A DNA stretch of 64,000 nucleotides from Eublepharis macularius (taxonomy: Eukaryota; Chordata; Lepidosauria; Squamata; Eublepharidae), in NCBI RefSeq assembly GCF_028583425.1, contig NC_072790.1:10708552-10772551 (forward strand). Reading direction: 5' to 3'. Position numbers and translations under genes: made by a program. The notes under the pieces were generated by a model. That model saw nothing but the letters and a program-made list of their open reading frames with translations. It was not told the DNA's origin and did no database searches. Position 1 is the stretch's first letter. Each line of letters starts with the position of its first letter. Positions 22,036-33,120 of this stretch are shown here, one piece after another.

Positions 22036-23615
22036 CAACCAGGCTGCCTTTACAAGTGGATTTTACTGCACTATTGTGGACAAGGAAAGATTCAGCTGAC
22101 GCCTTGTACATCACAGCAGATGGCACACACAGGTAATGAATCTCTATCTACAACGTGTCCCTTGGCTTGTCTCTTGGTATGGACAAAAACTCTTTTAGTC
22201 TCAAGGAGCAGCTCCTGGCAGAGGATTTTTTTATAGTAATAAGGGTTCATAATACTTTTAAAGTGCTTCATTTGCTAACCAGATGTTTGGAATGAGGATA
22301 TTCTTCCTGTTAAAATGAAGGAAAACGATGAAAGTGTTTTTTCTTTTTTGGAGGGGGGGGGACAATGGGTGTTAGAAGAGTGCAAGGAAATTGGTTTGGG
22401 AGGTTTTGAAGTGTACAGAGTTCTAGTTTTTTTGGTAAACATTTTCCTTTACTTGCTTGAAGTCAAATGAGTCTAACAATTTGAGGAATTCTTTCTGCCG
22501 AAAGATCAGAGAGTTTGGTAGCTACGTTGGTCCCACAGAATGAGAAACATACAATAAGTGAGACGATAACTTTTATTAGTCCAGTCTGGTTATTTCCGTT
22601 TAGCTTTGCTGGTATTTGAGGACACGCACGTACCGGAGATGGGTGTTTGGGCCTAGTTTTCACTTAAATAGTAGGCCTATGTCTAGATTTTTCCACTTTA
22701 GACTGCAGCAGGTGGCTTAAATGATTCAGTTGTTCCCTACAAATGAAAGTATTCCTTTTCATAGACAACCAACATTAAACTAGAACCTTCCTTTGGTTGC
22801 CAACCTCCAGTATAAGTGTATGTGTGTAGAATGATGTCAATGTGCCCACCGCAGGCGTGCTTCTGCCCTTTGCTGGGGCTGATTTTGGCCCCAAACAGGC
22901 TGAATTTGTCCTGCACAAAGTGTAGGTGCATGCCCGTGGCTGGTGTGAAGACATCACTTCCAGGCGAACCCCTGGTCTCCCTCTGTCCCACTTGGGAGGG
23001 TATAGGGACCTGGGAACCCTCTGTGCAAATTCTCCCAACACCTGCAGTCAGAGCTGCTTGCATGCCCGTGGTGCTGGGTGGCGGGTACAGCTAGGAGTGT
23101 CACTGCCATGGCCACAAGGAATGCTGATATTTTGTGCTCCACCCACATACCCTTCTCTGGCAGTGTGAGGCAGCATATGCAGCTAGGGGCAGGGGTGGCA
23201 AAGGGAGTGAGTGCAGCCATCAGAGAAATGTATGCAGGGAGTCCGCAGCAGCAGCCCCCACCAGAAGCCATGGGCCCTGGCAGCTGCCCTAGGGTGGGCA
23301 GATCCCTCTCCTCTCCCAGTGGGAGGGGGTGACCTGGCACTTATCTCATGCCATTCGCATCACGCGCACATGCGCTCCTGGAGCGTGTTTGATGACATCA
23401 CTTCTGGGAGTGGTATCATTGTGCCAACTGCATGTGTTTCCAGGGTACTTGCCGGTGGTGGGTGATCTCGGGGGGGGGGCTTGCCATCTCCCACCGATCA
23501 CTGGCGGAATGGTGGGCAAGGAGGTAAACCTCCAGGAGTTTGCCCACCATTGTCGGGCACCTGGGAACACTAAGTTCCACCCCCCCTTGCCATGCGCTGA
23601 TGAACATTAGTTTCT
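22036..23615. other. Unassigned with fragments of a gatgtcac-type repeat
   Basis: 22795-23010 and 23330-23560 contain motifs shared with 18300 and 34900-35280: gaagacatcacttccaggcg, ggagggtatagggacctggg, and gatgacatcacttctgggag. These look like diverged copies of one DNA repeat family with gggacctgg ends. 22360-22371 has a G run. No gene recognised. Confidence 0.45.
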
Positions 23616-23619
23616 TCTA

Positions 23620-23690
23620 GTGAATTACAATCATAGGGTTGGAAGGGACTTCTAGGGTCATCTAGTCCAACCTCCTGCACAACTCACTTC
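23620..23690 (-). mobile_element. Short CR1 3' end
   Basis: caatcatagggttggaaggg, acttctagggtcatctagtc and caacctcctgcac: the last ~65 bp of CR1 on the minus strand. Confidence 0.75.
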
Positions 23691-24160
23691 ACATTAAAGA
23701 ATCAACAAACAAATTGCTGTCAAAAGCACTTTATTTCTTTAACTGCTTTAGGTTACACAGTAGGAAGGCACAACAGGGCATGAAAGCAGTGTACTACACA
23801 AAAATAACACAACTCACTTCACATCAGAGAATCACCCAAACACAATTGCTGTCAAAAACGGTGAAGTGGGTTGTATTATTTTGTGTAGTACATTGCTATC
23901 ATGCACTGTTGTGCCCTCCTACTGTGTAACCTAAAGCTGTTCAAGAAATAAAAGTGTTTTTGAAAGGAATTGTGCTTTTCTGATTCTCTGATGTTAAGTG
24001 AGTTGTGTTATTTTTGTGTAAGATACTGCTGCCATGCCCTTTGGTGTGCCCCCCTGCTGTGTAACCTAAAGCTGTTCAAGAAATAAAGTGTTTTTGACAC
24101 GAATTGTGTTTTTGTGATTCTCTGATGTTAAGTGAGTTGTGTTATTTTTCTGCGTGGGGG
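23690..24160. repeat. Three ~130-150 bp related units, one inverted
   Basis: About 23695-23870 carries, inverted, the sequence repeated directly at about 23865-24000 and 24000-24160. Shared blocks: cctaaagctgttcaagaaat aaaagtg (23930 and 24065), tgattctctgatgttaagtg (23977 and 24116) and the reverse taactgctttaggttacaca near 23740. Each direct unit holds an AATAAA, so the source may have been a transcribed retroelement 3' end. Confidence 0.65.
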
Positions 24161-24650
24161 ACTGCTGGTGTAATGTGTCATAATGCTTTGCCTACTTGTA
24201 CTTTGAAAGGGAGAAAATAATTTTTAAAAAACTTTATTTTGTGTTGTTCGTGTTTTATTCTTTGTTGTGCAGTTGGTTCCCATCATAGGGAACAATGGGG
24301 CTGGCTGGCCAGCCATCTCGTAGGTGGTGGGGGAATTTGAGGGAGGGTGTCTGTGGTTCAGGTGCTCTTTCACAGGGACCAGCTGGCACTCAGAAGTGTG
24401 CCCACCATTGTGGCACCCCTGGGCTGTGCAGAATTGCCCAGGGAAAGAGAGTTTAGAAGTTCCCAGCATAGGGAACAAAGGGAGAGGGCTGGCCTTTGCC
24501 AGCCTGTTCCTGGGGTTATGGGTGTGGGGCAGGTGGGGGTGGATTTGGGTCTGTGAGGGGCTAATGTGGGGATTTGGGCCTGTGTGTGGCAGCTGGGGGG
24601 GGGAAATTGGGTTTGTGTGGGGCTGTAAAGGGTGGACTTTGGGGGCTGAG
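24161..24650. other. G-rich unassigned region
   Basis: Long G and GGGT-rich plus strand. The minus-strand frames (24224-24655, 24370-24828) are proline- and histidine-rich because of this composition and are not supported as genes. Confidence 0.4.
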
Positions 24651-24985
24651 AGCACCTAGTTGGGGAGGCCATGAAATGGCCCCCCAAGTGGGAGCAGGCT
24701 GAGCCTTGGTGGGGGTGGGAGGAAGGGTGGGAGAAGGGCCCCAGAGGGTTGGGGGGCATTTTGCATGCAAAATGCCACCCCTGGCAAGACAAGCCTCCCC
24801 CAGGTGGAATTGGTGGAGAAAAGAGCACCTACTTGGGGAGGCCATGAAATGGCCCCCCCAAGTGGGAGCAGGCTGAACCTTGGTGGGGGGTGGGAGTAGA
24901 GGTGGGAGAAGGGCCCCAGAGGGTTGGGGGCATTTTGCATGCAAAATGCTACCCCTGGCAAAGGAAGCCTGCCTCTTCATTTTTT
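24651..24985. repeat. 173-bp tandem duplication in a G-rich repeat
   Basis: agcacctagttggggaggcc at 24651 recurs as agcacctacttggggaggcc at 24824 (period 173). Both copies contain atgaaatggccccc, gagaagggccccagagggtt and gcattttgcatgcaaaatgc. The last is itself a palindrome in each copy. Confidence 0.8.
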
Positions 24986-25049
24986 CCCATAGGAAATAAT
25001 GAAGAAGATTAGCAGCAGCAAGCTAAAAAGACGCTCACTTTTCCCTTAC

Positions 25050-25364
25050 TTAGGCGAGGATAGGGGGACCTGGTTTGGGGGGCCATAACATGGCCCCCCA
25101 AAGTCTAATCGGTCTGAAACTTGGGGGGTTGTTAGAGAGGGGTTAGAGGAAGGTCCCCACCAATTTTGGGATGATTCGGTGGGAAAATGCCTCCCCCAGG
25201 CGTCCGGGAAGACGGAGGCATTTTCCCATTGAAAAAAGCCGAAAGCCGAAAGCCGAAAGCTGAAACGGCTAGCCGTTTCGGCTTTCGGCATCATCCGAAA
25301 TAGATTCTTGTTTCGGGTAAAGCCGAAACAAGAAAGCCGAAAAAGTTTGGCTTGCACACCCCTA
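25050..25364. repeat. Diverged related repeat with a gccgaaa palindrome
   Basis: ggggccataacatggccccc and attcggtgggaaaatgcctc resemble the preceding duplicated block. 25230-25290 has gccgaaagccgaaagccgaa and then gaaacggctagccgtttc, an exact palindrome. It ends ggcttgcacacccctac, the usual terminus of a common lizard repeat that starts or ends with a ggggtgtgc motif. Confidence 0.6.
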
Positions 25365-25365
25365 C

Positions 25366-26207
25366 CCAGAAGATGGCAAAACACTGTCAGGATCCCTGGC
25401 CAAACTGGCTTGGGGGAAATTGCTACCTGGAACTCTGCAGTGGGAAATCAGCAAAAATAGCCTCCACCCTTCCATTTGCAAAAATATTATGGTGGATTCA
25501 AGCCTATCCGACTCACCCTTCTCCCATTTGGGTGGGGGATCTTCTGCTGCCAACCAAGTGGGTGCTTCCCACCCCTGCCCGGCTGGAAAAAATGGTGGGC
25601 AATGGGGGGAGGGCATCAGTGCATCCCGATGCCTGGAAGAGAGATCAGTTTATGGCTAGGGGACACTCTGGTATTTGCACAAAACTTTATAATCCTGAGA
25701 TGCAAAACTTTTGACTACATGGTTTAACCATAAAGTTTTACATAAATAGCAGAGCATCCCTGGTGTCACCCTGGCAATGCACACACATCACTTCTGGGTG
25801 GACACACAAGGAGTTATGTCAAGACACAGTGACAGGAACCAGCAGCATGTAACAGTTCAAAGAAACAGAAAGATATCCAGGCCTGGAAACCCACAAATAT
25901 CTCATTTAAAGAAGTACTTTTTGTTGTGCGTGGAGCAGTTTGAGATGCGATTCCCTTCCCTTCAAGCACCTGAACATGTGGTTGGAGGGTGCATGCCGGC
26001 TAGCTGTTTGAGCTTCTGCATTTACTTGAAAAAGCTGGAATTAGCACACCATGTTTTTTGCATTACAGGAACAAGCCTTGGAAATGCTTGGACTTGCATG
26101 CCCCCTTTGCTCTCCCCTGCATCTTGGAAATGTAACTCTTCCACATTTCCGACAAACTACAGCTTGTCGTCTTGCCTACAGCCCATTATCCTCAAACCCG
26201 ATTCATC
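25366..26207. other. No recognisable feature
   Basis: Includes a 163-codon frame at 25777-26268 which runs into the next hAT MITE and lacks any recognisable family signal. Confidence 0.35.
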
Positions 26208-26215
26208 CCTAACAG

Positions 26216-26475
26216 CAGGGCCTTTTTTCAGCAGGAACGCAGTGGAACGGAGTTCCGGAACCTCATGAAAATGGTCACATGGCGGGTGGCCCCGCCCTCT
26301 GATCTCCAGATAGAGGGGAGTTTAGATTGCCCTCCGCACCACTCAGTGGTGCGAAGGGCAATCTCAACTCCCCTCTGTCTGGAGATCAGGGGGCGGGGCC
26401 ACCCGCCATGTGACCATTTTCTCCGAGGGCAACCCACTGAGTTTCGCCACCTCTTTTCCCGGAAAAAAAGCCCTG
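26216..26475. mobile_element. CAGGG-type hAT MITE, TSD CCTAACAG
   Basis: 260 bp, starts cagggccttttttcagcagg, ends ccggaaaaaaagccctg. Perfect 8-bp duplication cctaacag at 26208-26215 and 26476-26483. Inner arms mirror as in 21787-22027. Confidence 0.93.
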
Positions 26476-26483
26476 CCTAACAG

Positions 26484-26928
26484 CAAATCCTGTTTATTAG
26501 GAAAGTGGAAGTCCCCCATTCCAGAGCCTCACGAGAGGGGAGTGGGAATGTGGGAGCCGAAGGACATACTGTAGCAGCAAACCTTGGTGTTCATAGTGAC
26601 AGAGGCTAGAGTGCCACAATGATTATGCGTGCTATTCACAAGATGTCAGTGATCCTGTAGGGGTGTGTTTTAATGCATGTCCAAGCCCCGCAAAATGTTC
26701 TGCTCCTGTGCTGTGCCTGCCGTGATCCCCTGACCACATACAGATAAGACCACACAGGAAAAAGTGCTATTAGCATGCCATGCCATTTCTGGTCCTCAGG
26801 GGTGTTTCTTACTCCCTGTTGTTGGTAGCTGCACTGAGATCTTCGCAGTCAATATGTTTGGCAGGCAAACAGATTGTTTGATGGGATTCAAAATATTTAC
26901 ACCAAACAGCAAGCTGCAATCTTAGGTA
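26484..26928. other. No recognisable feature
   Basis: Unique-looking sequence between a MITE and the 5' truncation point of an L1. Confidence 0.35.
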
Positions 26929-28870
26929 ATGGTTCGTTTACGAAGAAGATTGAGCAGAATTGTTGGAATAAAGGAGGGGAAAGAGATGTATAAGATAAAA
27001 AGTTACGCAGATGATGTGGTGATATCAGTGACAAATCCACATACCTCCCAGATTTATATAATGGAACAAATATTAAGATTCAGACAGCATTCTGGATATA
27101 AACTGAATAAGAAGAAAAGAAAGATAATGTTACTCTTGACAACGAAAGAGGAATCTGAAAAGATCGGAAGTATAACCGACTGTGCCATTACTACAAAGCC
27201 AATAATATATTTAAGGATAAATGTATCATCACAAAATGAGAACCTCTATAAAGATAATTATCAAAAAGTTTGGATGGAAATTACTGAAGACTTGCAGAGA
27301 TGACAAAATTTAAATATTTCATGGTTAGGAAGAATTGTGGCTATCAAAATGAATATTTTACCTAAATTAAATTTCCTTTTTTCAAATGATTCCAATTTAC
27401 ATTGAACAAAAGATTCTCAATAGATGGCAGAAAGCTATAAATGACATTATATGGAAAGGGAAGAAACCAAGGATAAGATTTAAAGTATTATAAATAGGGG
27501 AGGACTGGCTATACCGAACATCAAATTGTATCATCAAGCAGCAGTGCTGGTTTGGATAACAGATTGGATTATGAATTCAAGCAACAGACATATTAAATTG
27601 GAAACAGTGGATGCTAAGGAAGGTATCCATAATTATTTATGGATTAAGAAATCATGGAAACCTATTCTCAAACAAGATGAAACTCACATTGTAAGGGATG
27701 GCCTGCTTAAAATATAGTTTCAATGCAGCAATAGACTGAGCCCACCAATTTCCCCATTGATGTCGCCAATTTACGCCTACTCTGATGCAGCACTTAGGAA
27801 CAAAATTCATCAATCTAGCTATGAATCACTGATAGATAAAGGAAATGTAAAAACCTGGCAAGAAATCCAGGCCCATGGCAAAAATATTCCTTGGCTGACT
27901 TATCACCAAATAGTATCAAGATTAAAGGATCAAATTCTCAAAGGTGGCGGCAGGCTGAGAGAAAAATGCAATATGAACTATTAATATCTGGAGACTTGTT
28001 GCATCTATTGGGGAAGATTTACAAAATATTACTGCAATACCATACAGGAACAGAACAAATCAAAACTTGTATGATAAAATAGATGCAAAATTTTGGGGAA
28101 TCTATTCCGATGGACTTATGGGAAAATTTATGGACTAAAGACATAAAATTTACAGGCTGCCAGGTACTGAGAGAAAATTGGTATAAAATGTTTTTTAGAT
28201 AGTACATTACTCCCAAAGATATTGCAAGGATTAGTAATAGTTACAGTGGATATTGCTGGAAGTGTCAGAATATGGATGCAACATTTTCCCATATGTGGTG
28301 GACTTGTAAGGAATCACGAAAATACTGGATAAGAGATGCAAAAGGTCCTCAAACTCAGATTTGAATTAAATCCCCAAAGTATGCTCTTAAATCTTTTACC
28401 AACAAACCTGAGAAAAGAACAAGGAGATCTCTTTCGTTATCTGGTGACAGCAGCAAGAGTATTATTTGTAGTATTATAATGGAAAACCGATGCTTGTCTT
28501 GGTCTCCCAGAGTGGAGAGAGAAGGTTCATGATGAATATGCTTCAATGGCCAAACTGCCCACCTACTTACCAAATAGGCCGATAACTGACTTCTGGAAAA
28601 AACGGAAGGATTTCTTTGATTATTTAGGTTAAACTAATTGATATAGTAGCTTAGAGGGAGGGAGGGAAGAAGAGAGAAGGAGAAATGTTATGTATCATTA
28701 CATAATATGTAATAATTACTTTATTCGTTTAAAGAAACTTAAATGTTCTGCTTGTTTTATTCCCAAGACTTTTATATCTGTACTCTTTATATACTTAGTG
28801 GTTGTATAAGATTGTATAATTTTCAATTTACTGTCTAAATTAGATTTTGCATAACTTTTATACTATGCAC

Positions 28871-29761
28871 CAGGGCTGTTTTTCTGGGAAAAGAGGTGGT
28901 GGAACTCAGTGGGTTGCCCTCGGAGAAAATGGTCACATGGCTGGTGGCCCTGCCCCCTGATCTCCAGACAGAGGGGAGTTTAGATTGCCCTCCGCGCAGC
29001 AGCGTGGAGGGCGATCTAGGCCGTCGTCACACGGCCATAAATTTAGCGCCAAACTAGCGCCATCTCCCGCTGAATGCTCACCTTATTCCGTCTCTCTTGT
29101 GATTTCGTCATTCTCCCCAATTCACGCTTTGTGACTCTTTATGTCGTCTTTATCCACTTCCATGTGAATGCCCTGGATCGACTATGAACGCTTTGCAACA
29201 CCAAAACACTCACTCTCCCCGATCATCTGTCTCACCTAACGCTGATTCTCCTGCCCCACACTGCCCCACAAGCCCCAGCACGACCCGCAATTAAGCCTCA
29301 AAGTAATTTTTTTAAAAAAATGTCAGCCTTATAGTGCTATAGCACTCTTCTGCCATGGGCGGGAAACCTCTGCTACCTATCCCGGTTGGCTTTTGAGTTG
29401 GCCCAGCACAACATTGGTATAATAGAAGAGTGATATAGCGCAAATATGCGGGAAAAAAAGGGCAGGATTTTTAGGGCCCCATTTCCAGAAGCACTTTGAC
29501 TGACTGTCAAATTGTGCTTTTCTCTTTTAATGTGACTGACTGGAAGTGCAAGCAGTCATCAAAAGATGGGAGAATCTGTTCTAATAACGATAACAGAAGA
29601 AACGATTTCTAGTGCAAAACTGACGAAATAAGAGCCTGTGTGACGACGGCCCTAAACTCCCCTCTGTTTGGAGATCAGGGGGCGGGGCCACCAGCCATGT
29701 GACCATTTTCAAGAGGTTCCGGAACTCCGTTCCACCGCGTTCCTGCTGAAAAAAAGCCCTG
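28871..29761. mobile_element. CAGGG-type hAT MITE inside L1, TSD CTATGCAC
   Basis: 891 bp, starts cagggctgtttttctgggaa, ends gctgaaaaaaagccctg. Perfect duplication ctatgcac at 28863-28870 and 29762-29769, both in the L1 3' UTR. It is much longer than its relatives because another element (29019-29651) sits in its middle; without that it would be about 255 bp, the family size. Confidence 0.93.
29019..29651. mobile_element. 633-bp GGCC-ended DNA transposon nested in the hAT MITE, TSD CTA
   Basis: Terminal inverted repeats ggccgtcgtcacacggc (29019) and gcctgtgtgacgacggcc (ending 29651), matching except for a one-base indel. Flanked by CTA at 29016-29018 and 29652-29654. The interior has no long frame and is not palindromic. 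Its GGCC ends resemble the hairpin elements at 17389 and 63477, so it may be a longer relative. Confidence 0.88.
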
Positions 29762-30139
29762 CTATGCACTTACTTTCCTCTGTTTTTTCTTTCTTTTCTT
29801 TAAATAAAATGTTTAATTAAAAAAAAAAAGATTGGAGGAGGGCAAATGCCGTCCCCATCTTCACGAAGGGGAGTTCCGCAGGGTGTAATCTTATCTCCCG
29901 TGTTATTCAACCTTTACGTAAAACCTTTAGAACTCATTTGCAGCTATGGAGTTGGATATCATCAATATCTTGCTATCCAGGTCCCAACAGGATGCAGCAG
30001 AAATCTTAGATTGCTGCCTGACAGCCGTGGTGAAATGGCTGAAAAATAACAAATTGAAATTGAACTCAGACAAGACTGAAGTAAAGCTTGTTGGGAAGGC
30101 AGAAATCTTGAAGGATATTGTACTCCCCACTTCCGATGG

Positions 30140-30690
30140 AGTTCGTCTTTTTGGAAGGTTTTTTTTAATATTTAGGTTTCTTGGTTTGAAACTATAGTTA
30201 TGTGAAACCTTTATAGTAACACAGCAGAGTAACAGCAAAGTTATTTAGGCAGAAGCGTTTAAACCCTTAAAACGTGCATTAAGTAGTCGTCAGACAAAAT
30301 CATAGAAAGATACAACTTACAGTTTTATTGAAGTAGATTCCTTCCATAGCAATATCTGGTAGTAAAAGGGAAAGATCCTAATCTAAAGAGTTACATTCCC
30401 TAATTCTAAACCACAGCCTGAAACTAGGCAGCGAGGCTGAAAGTGTGGGGTCTGTGGATGAGGCCTTCATGGCGGAGCATGGAGGGTTACATCCTTCTCT
30501 TTGAAAAGCCACGAGGCAAGAGAGAGATTCTTTCAAGGGGCATAGAGATGAGAAGAAGGAGTCAGGAGACATTCCCACCTTAGACAAAAGAGTGGCAGAT
30601 TGCTAGAGCTACATATATGTTCAGAGAGACATGCAGTGCCCCCCAATGTCCAAGGCATGCTGAGTCGCCTTTTCCAACACGTCTGACCCT
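30140..30690. other. Insertion of unknown type in the LINE
   Basis: About 550 bp interrupting the LINE between its RT thumb-region sequence and its C-terminal sequence. It contains acttacagttttattgaagt, i.e. an AATAAA on the minus strand, and begins after a T run, so it may be a minus-strand retroelement or solo LTR. Boundaries are approximate and no target duplication was found. Confidence 0.45.
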
Positions 30691-31354
30691 TGCAGACTCG
30701 GTTAAGGGCCCAGGAGTCATACTGGATCCAGCACTACTACTAGAAAAACAAGTTAAGGTAGCTGCAAAAAACGCTTAGTACAATCTCACTCTAGCCCGGA
30801 AGATGGCTTCTTACCTCGACATGGCCAACCTTGACACCTGGATCCATGCTATGGTAACATCAAGGCTTGACTATTGTAATGCTCTATACAATTGTCTCCC
30901 ATCGAAGTGAACTAGGAGGTTCCAATTGGTGTAAACAGCTGCAGCTCAACTGTTATTCGGAGCAAGCAAGAGCATGAACATCACTCCCATCCTACAGTCA
31001 TTCCATTGGCTACCTATCAGTTACCGTCATGGCCTTGGTCCGGTATACCCATGGGACTGCCTCCCTCCCTATGTCCCTCCATGGCAGCTTCGCTCATCTG
31101 AACATGGTCTCTTGCAGGTGCCAGCCTGCACATGGGTGAAATCAGCAGCAGCCCATACACGGGCTTCCTCTGTGGTGGCCCCTACCCTGTGGAATGGCCT
31201 GCCTAAGGAGAGTGCCCACTCTCCTGGCTTTCCGCAAATGATGCAAAACTGAATTATTCAAAAAGGCTTTTTACTCAGATAGGAGGGAAGTATTGTAGGG
31301 AGGGGGTCTCAGATGCTTCGCTAATTAGTTAGGGACCAGAGACTTCACCACTAT

Positions 31355-31472
31355 GGGCCAAGCTACACATGACGAATGACACTTGAACAGCAAGTGGATT
31401 GAGTGGAGGGCAAGTGAACAGGGAGAAATACACTTGCTGTTCAAGTGTCATTCGTCATGTGTAGCTTGGCCC
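31355..31472. mobile_element. 118-bp palindromic MITE, TSD TAT
   Basis: gggccaagctacacatgacg mirrored by cgtcatgtgtagcttggccc, with TAT at 31352-31354 and 31473-31475. The short form of the subtype at 7322 and 42077 (shares gacacttgaacagcaagtg). Lies within the LINE 3' region. Confidence 0.9.
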
Positions 31473-31768
31473 TATGTTGCCTTGCATATTATCTGTTGCT
31501 CTGAATATGTACTCCTATATACTACCTGTGCTTCATGATATCTAATGTCAGTCCTAGAACTGATTATGTTCTGTTTCAGCAATTCTTCAACTTTGTATTG
31601 TATCCTTGCTAATACTATATCTTTGTAAAATCCTATGACATTGTTTATGGAAATGTCCTTGACACTATATGGAAATGTACTTAATATTATATGGAAATGT
31701 CTTTGATACTGATTGTACTAATCTCACACAATGTAATCCGCCTTGAGTCTCAGTGAGAAAGGTGGACT

Positions 31769-31903
31769 ACAAACAAACAAACAAACAAACAAACAAACAA
31801 ACAAACAAACAAACAAACAAACAAACAAACAAACAAACAAACAAACAAACAAACAAACAAACAAACAAACAAACAAACAAACAAACAAACAAACAAACAA
31901 ACA
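31769..31903. repeat. (CAAA)n microsatellite, about 33 units
   Basis: Uninterrupted caaa repeats for 135 bp, exactly between the 3' end of one LINE and the truncated 5' end of the CR1. It is probably the expanded 3' tail repeat of the first LINE. It yields a spurious Lys/Gln/Thr/Asn repeat frame. Confidence 0.97.
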
Positions 31904-33120
31904 GTTAATGGTTCCTCATCCTCTTGGAGAAGAGTGACAAATGGAGTTCCTCAGAGATCAGTCCTGGGACCTGATCTGTTCTACATTTTTATAAATGATT
32001 TAGATGAAAGAATAGAGGGAATGTTTATTAAATTTGCAGATGATACTAAGTTGGGAGGGGTAGTAAATATGGTCTGAGACAGAGTAAGGATACAGGATGA
32101 TCTTGACAGGCTGGAAAACTGGGCTAAAACAAATAAAATGCATTTCAACAGAGATAAATGGAAAGTTCTGCATTTAGGAGGGAAAAATCAAATGCATAAT
32201 TATAGGATGGAGGAGACTTGTCTTGGCAGTAGTATGTGCGAAAAGGATCTAGGGGTCTTAGTAGACCATACACTGAACATGAGTCAGCAGTGTGATGTGG
32301 TAGCTAAAAAGGCAAGTGCGGTTTGGGGCTATATCAACAGAAGCATAGTGTCCAGAATCAGATCACGCAAAGTGATGGTATCGCTCTACTCTGCTCTGGT
32401 TAGAACTCACCTAGAGTATTGTATTCAGTTTTGAGCACCACAATTTAAAGATATAGACAAGCTGGAACGTGTCCAGAGGAGGGCAACAAAGATGGTGAGG
32501 GGTCTGGAGACCAAGTCCTATGAGGAAAGGTTGAAGGAGCTCGGTATATTTATCCTGGAGACGATTGAGACTTGATATGATAAGCATCCTCAAGTACTTG
32601 AAAGGCTGTCATATAGAGGATGGTGCAGAGTTGTTTCCCACCGCTCCTGAAGGTCAGAGCAGAACCAACGGCTTGAAATTAAATCAAAAGAGTTTTCAGC
32701 TAAACATCAGGACAGTTAGAGCAGTCCCTCAGTGGAACAGGCTTCCTCGGGAGGTGGTGGGCTCTCCTTCCTTGGAGGTTTTCAAGCAGAGGCTAGATGG
32801 CCATCTGACAGCAATGCTGATTCTGTGAACCTGGGCAGATTATGAGAGGGAGGGCAGAATGGGTTACAACAGTGCTTAGGTCTCATGGCCTTCGTACATG
32901 CCCAGGGTAATGCTCGACCGCTACCTTGGGGGGTCAGGTAGCAATTTTTCACAGGCCAGTTTGGCTAGAGATCTTGGAGGTGTTTTGCCATCTTCTGGGC
33001 ATGGAGTGGGGCTCACTGGGGCAGTTGGAGGCGGGGTTGTAAACTTCCTGCATTGTGCAGGAGGTTGGACTAGGTGACCCTAGAGGTCCCTTCCAACCCT
33101 ATGATTCTGTGATTCTATTG
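31904..33120 (+). mobile_element. CR1 LINE, 5'-truncated, 3' end intact
   Basis: Begins within the RT domain: [19 protein letters not shown] sequence, then [17 protein letters not shown] and FADDTKLGG (31970-32060). A continuous part at 32138-32434 encodes MHFNRDKWKVLHLGGKN, CEKDLGVLVDHTLNMSQQCD and LYSALVRTHLEYCIQF. Further C-terminal blocks are PQWNRLPREVVGSPSLEVFK (32725-32785). A ~300-bp 3' UTR ends with ggttggactaggtgacccta and the CR1 terminal direct repeats tgattctgtgattctattg at 33102-33120. In-frame stops at several points. The closest readable CR1 in this window. Confidence 0.93.

Larger units (their letters stand above)
26929..29830 (+). mobile_element. L1 LINE, 5'-truncated, interrupted by a hAT MITE, poly(A) tail
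   Basis: ORF2 remains start inside the reverse transcriptase: YKIKSYADDVVISV with catalytic YADD near 27000-27020, then HSGYKLNKKKRKIM. Later blocks in shifted frames: NRWQKAINDIIWKGKKPRIR (about 27420-27480), RGGLAIPNIKLYHQAAVLVW (27495-27555) and WFQCSNRLSPPISP-type region. A cysteine-rich C-terminus follows (WKCQN-like, about 28255-28330). The 3' UTR reaches 28870, is split by a 891-bp transposon, and resumes at 29762 to end in aaataaaatgtttaattaaa with an A tail at about 29818-29830. Several frameshifts make it inactive. Confidence 0.88.
29865..31768 (+). mobile_element. L2/CR1-superclade LINE, 5'-truncated, with insertions
   Basis: RT remnants GVPQGVILSPVLFNLYVKPL (29867-29930) and WLKNNKLKLNSDKTEV (about 30031-30080). 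After an insertion (30140-30690) come coding remains equivalent to GVILDPALLLEKQVKVAAK (about 30710-30770), TSRLDYCNALYN (30850-30890) and QSFHWLPISYRHGLG (30998-31042). The 3' UTR ends tccgccttgagtctcagtga gaaaggtggactac, followed by a CAAA array. A 118-bp MITE sits in the 3' part. The catalytic YADD region is mutated (GYHQYLAIQV). Confidence 0.85.

Noticed and set aside
24224..24980. Proline/histidine-rich minus frames
   Set aside because: Produced by G-rich repeat sequence; duplicated with the 173-bp repeat and without gene context.
31743..31937. Lys/Gln/Thr/Asn-repeat protein
   Set aside because: Translation of the CAAA microsatellite.
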